Below are positions 32,981-34,569 of a stretch of DNA of 34,569 nucleotides, piece by piece. The stretch lies in the NCBI GenBank assembly GCA_001724355.1, contig MEEF01000031.1, positions 1 to 34,569 on the forward strand, in the 5' to 3' direction. A program made the position numbers and the translations under genes. Under the pieces are notes generated by a model. That model worked only from the letters and a program-made list of their open reading frames with translations. It made no database searches and had not been told where the DNA came from. Positions within the stretch are counted from its first letter, which is position 1; every line of letters starts with the position of its first letter. Source of the DNA: Mesorhizobium sp. SCN 65-20. Lineage in GTDB: Bacteria > Pseudomonadota > Alphaproteobacteria > Rhizobiales > Rhizobiaceae.

Positions 32981-33073
32981 CCCCGGACCCTGAGTTCGGG
33001 CGGGATCATGCACGGAAAGCAAACAGCTACAGCGCCCCCGAGTGTCCGAACGGACGCAATGGCGCTGTAGCGC
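32981..33073 (+). repeat. RIME-like intergenic palindromic element, copy 3 (diverged)
   Basis: The hairpin CTACAGCGCC/GGCGCTGTAG (33027-33036 with 33061-33070) encloses GTCC-GAAC-GGAC (33044-33055), the same nested layout as module one of copy 1. Before it, GGGATCATGC and AAAGCAAACAGCTACAGCG align with the corresponding part of copy 1 (GGATCATGC, AAATCAAAGTGTTAGAGCG; 14 of 19 matching). The orientation equals copy 2. It may also act as a terminator for the preceding gene. Confidence 0.65.
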
Positions 33074-33223
33074 AAGCCACGGCGCGGCATTCGCGGATGC
33101 GTGTCGCCCTTTGCATCGGATAGTCGGCTTTGAGCGGCGGGACGCCGTTCCCTCGATTGCGCCTGAACGGCCCCCCATATACAGCGATCGATGGCGCCAA
33201 CCGACCATAGCAATTGAGTTCAG

Positions 33224-34369
33224 ATGTCACTGCCCTCCGCAATCTTTCGCAACGACGAGAGCGCGCGCCAGCTCGTCTTTGACGGCCCGTCCGAAATCAT
33301 CACGGCCTGGACCGCGGAGGATTTCCTGCCGGCGCTGGAGACCGCGCAGGCGGCGCATGACGCCGGCAAATGGCTCGCCGGCTATTTTTCCTACGAAGCG
33401 GGCTACCTGCTTGAGCCCAAGCTCGTTCCCTTGTTGCCGCAAGGCCGCCGCGCGCCGCTGCTCTGCCTGGGCGTCTTCGACGAACCGCCGGCCGAAGAAG
33501 ATGTCCATCCCGACACGACCGCGACGAACGGGCCGATCTTCGATGCTCGCGCCGCCTGGTCGTTCAAGGACTATGAAAAGCGCTTCAAGCGCCTCCATGA
33601 TCACCTGCGCGCCGGCGACTGCTACCAAGCCAACCTCACCTTCCCGGTCCGTGCGCAATGGTCCGGCGATCCGCTGTCCGCCTTCAATGCGCTGACCGCG
33701 CGCCAGCCGGTGAAATACGGTGCGCTGGTGGCGCTCGGCGATCCGGTCGTGCTGTCGCGTTCGCCCGAACTGTTCTTCGAGATCGATGCCGAAGGCAGCA
33801 TCGAGACGCATCCGATGAAGGGCACGGCGCCGCGCGGCGCCACCAGGGCCGAGGACGAGCGGCAAAAGCGCTTCCTGCGCAACGACGAGAAGAACCAGGC
33901 CGAGAACCGCATGATCGTCGACCTGCTGCGCAACGACATCTCGCTGATCAGCGAGGTCGGCACGCTAGACGTGCCCGAACTGTTCCGCATCGAGACCTAT
34001 CCGACCGTGCACCAGATGGTGAGCCGGGTGCGGGCACGCCTGCTGCCCGGCCTCGACATCCGCCGGATCTTCGCCGCGCTGTTTCCCTGCGGCTCGATCA
34101 CCGGCGCGCCGAAGATCCGCGCCATGGAAATCCTGCATGAGCTGGAAGGCACGCCGCGCGACGTCTATTGCGGCGCGATCGGCTGGATCGCGCCCGGCGG
34201 CACGATGCGCTTTTCCGTCGCCATCCGCACCATCTCGCTCTTTTCCGGCGGTGAGGCGATCTACAATGTCGGCGGTGGCATCGTCTTCGATTCGACCGCC
34301 CGGGAGGAGTATCAGGAGTGTCTGCTGAAGGCCCGCTTCGCGACGGGAACGCCGCCGGCCTCGAGCTGA
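33224..34369 (+). CDS. pabB: Aminodeoxychorismate synthase component I
   Basis: The 381-residue enzyme aminates chorismate to 4-amino-4-deoxychorismate for folate synthesis. It has the chorismate-binding fold: SRSPELFFEID (about 184-195), the PMKGTAPRG loop (204-212), ENRMIVDLLRNDIS (228-241), PTVHQMVS (260-267), the signature CGSITGAPKIRAMEIL (288-303) and IYNVGGGIVFDS near the end. The N-terminal domain is short, as in stand-alone rhizobial PabB. The downstream lyase gene overlaps it by 52 bases, which fits a PabB-PabC pathway unit. Confidence 0.93.
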   Translation: MSLPSAIFRNDESARQLVFDGPSEIITAWTAEDFLPALETAQAAHDAGKWLAGYFSYEAGYLLEPKLVPLLPQGRRAPLLCLGVFDEPPAEEDVHPDTTATNGPIFDARAAWSFKDYEKRFKRLHDHLRAGDCYQANLTFPVRAQWSGDPLSAFNALTARQPVKYGALVALGDPVVLSRSPELFFEIDAEGSIETHPMKGTAPRGATRAEDERQKRFLRNDEKNQAENRMIVDLLRNDISLISEVGTLDVPELFRIETYPTVHQMVSRVRARLLPGLDIRRIFAALFPCGSITGAPKIRAMEILHELEGTPRDVYCGAIGWIAPGGTMRFSVAIRTISLFSGGEAIYNVGGGIVFDSTAREEYQECLLKARFATGTPPASS

Positions 34370-34569
34370 TCGAGACCATGCACTGGCAGCCGGGCTCGGG
34401 TTTTGCGCGCATTGCCCGCCACATGGCGCGTCTGCGCGGCTCGGCCGCGGAACTGGGTTTCGCCTGCGACATCCAGAAGACTACCGATGCTCTTGCCGAC
34501 GCGGTCGAGGAGGCAAGCGACGCCATGCGCGTGCGCCTGGCGCTGGCGCGAGACGGCTCGGCGACGATC
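34318..34569 (+). CDS. pabC: Aminodeoxychorismate lyase (class IV aminotransferase family), cut by window end
   Basis: The frame opens at GTG 34318, with GGGAGGAG nine bases before it inside the end of pabB, and runs to the window edge (84 codons). It begins with LELIETMHW and RIARHMARLRGSAAELGF (about 16-47), the N-terminal pattern of PabC/branched-chain aminotransferase-like enzymes. PabC removes pyruvate from aminodeoxychorismate to give p-aminobenzoate. The PLP lysine and the C-terminal half lie beyond the window. The 52-base overlap with pabB suggests coupled translation. Confidence 0.85.
   Translation, partial: MSAEGPLRDGNAAGLELIETMHWQPGSGFARIARHMARLRGSAAELGFACDIQKTTDALADAVEEASDAMRVRLALARDGSATI

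Overview
The window looks like an ordinary chromosomal segment of a high-GC alphaproteobacterium in the Rhizobiales, most probably the Mesorhizobium/Aminobacter/Phyllobacterium group. This is inferred from the flhA-fliR-flgJ cluster with its extra small rhizobial-type flagellar genes, a 377-residue ornithine/lysine decarboxylase with a structured leader, a DUF882 peptidase with a long Pro/Ala tail, and three copies of a ~100-bp intergenic palindromic element of the kind common in rhizobia (RIME-like). No tRNA, rRNA, CRISPR array, insertion sequence or prophage was seen.

Layout. 1-4117: the 3' end of a flagellar operon (flhA, fliR, a FliJ-like coiled coil, flgJ-type rod-binding protein, a FlgN-like protein and a one-pass membrane protein), tightly packed and all on +. 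4169-5251: an SCP-2 lipid-binding protein behind a palindromic operator/promoter, converging on a GNAT acetyltransferase. 5373-6783: ornithine/lysine decarboxylase (-) with a long structured 5' leader. 7053-10023: an amidase and a membrane-anchored DUF1963 protein. 10127-12844: a LysR regulator, a periplasmic DUF1007 protein with an EF-hand-like loop, and a NicO-family metal permease with a 21-histidine loop; the last two form a transporter pair.

12942-15880: two small exported proteins (-) diverge from a complete two-component system (+). 15882-17054: a sugar-acid dehydrogenase-like epimerase interrupted by a frameshift, with a small two-helix membrane protein. 17247-19657: a second GNAT enzyme, a class I aminotransferase and a YCII-like protein. 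19681-20762: an SDR dehydrogenase bracketed by inverted copies of the intergenic repeat. 20779-25796: a TerB/DUF533 protein, a secreted NPP-type phosphodiesterase, TrhO (tRNA hydroxylation), KDPG aldolase (Entner-Doudoroff) and a 58-residue exported His-rich protein. 25983-29822: a DUF882 murein peptidase and a sigma-54 NtrC-type regulator. 29979-34569: an M3 oligoendopeptidase, a membrane-anchored HhH protein with a Lys/Ala/Pro linker, a third repeat copy, and pabB-pabC (p-aminobenzoate synthesis), with pabC cut by the window end.

Most genes are recognisable housekeeping or accessory families. The least explained material is the metal-permease/small-exported-protein/two-component neighbourhood at 11.0-15.9 kb, the decarboxylase leader with its short upstream ORF, the ACGT-type palindrome before the SCP-2 gene, and several small exported proteins that could easily be missed. 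No clearly new multi-gene system is demonstrated by the sequence alone.
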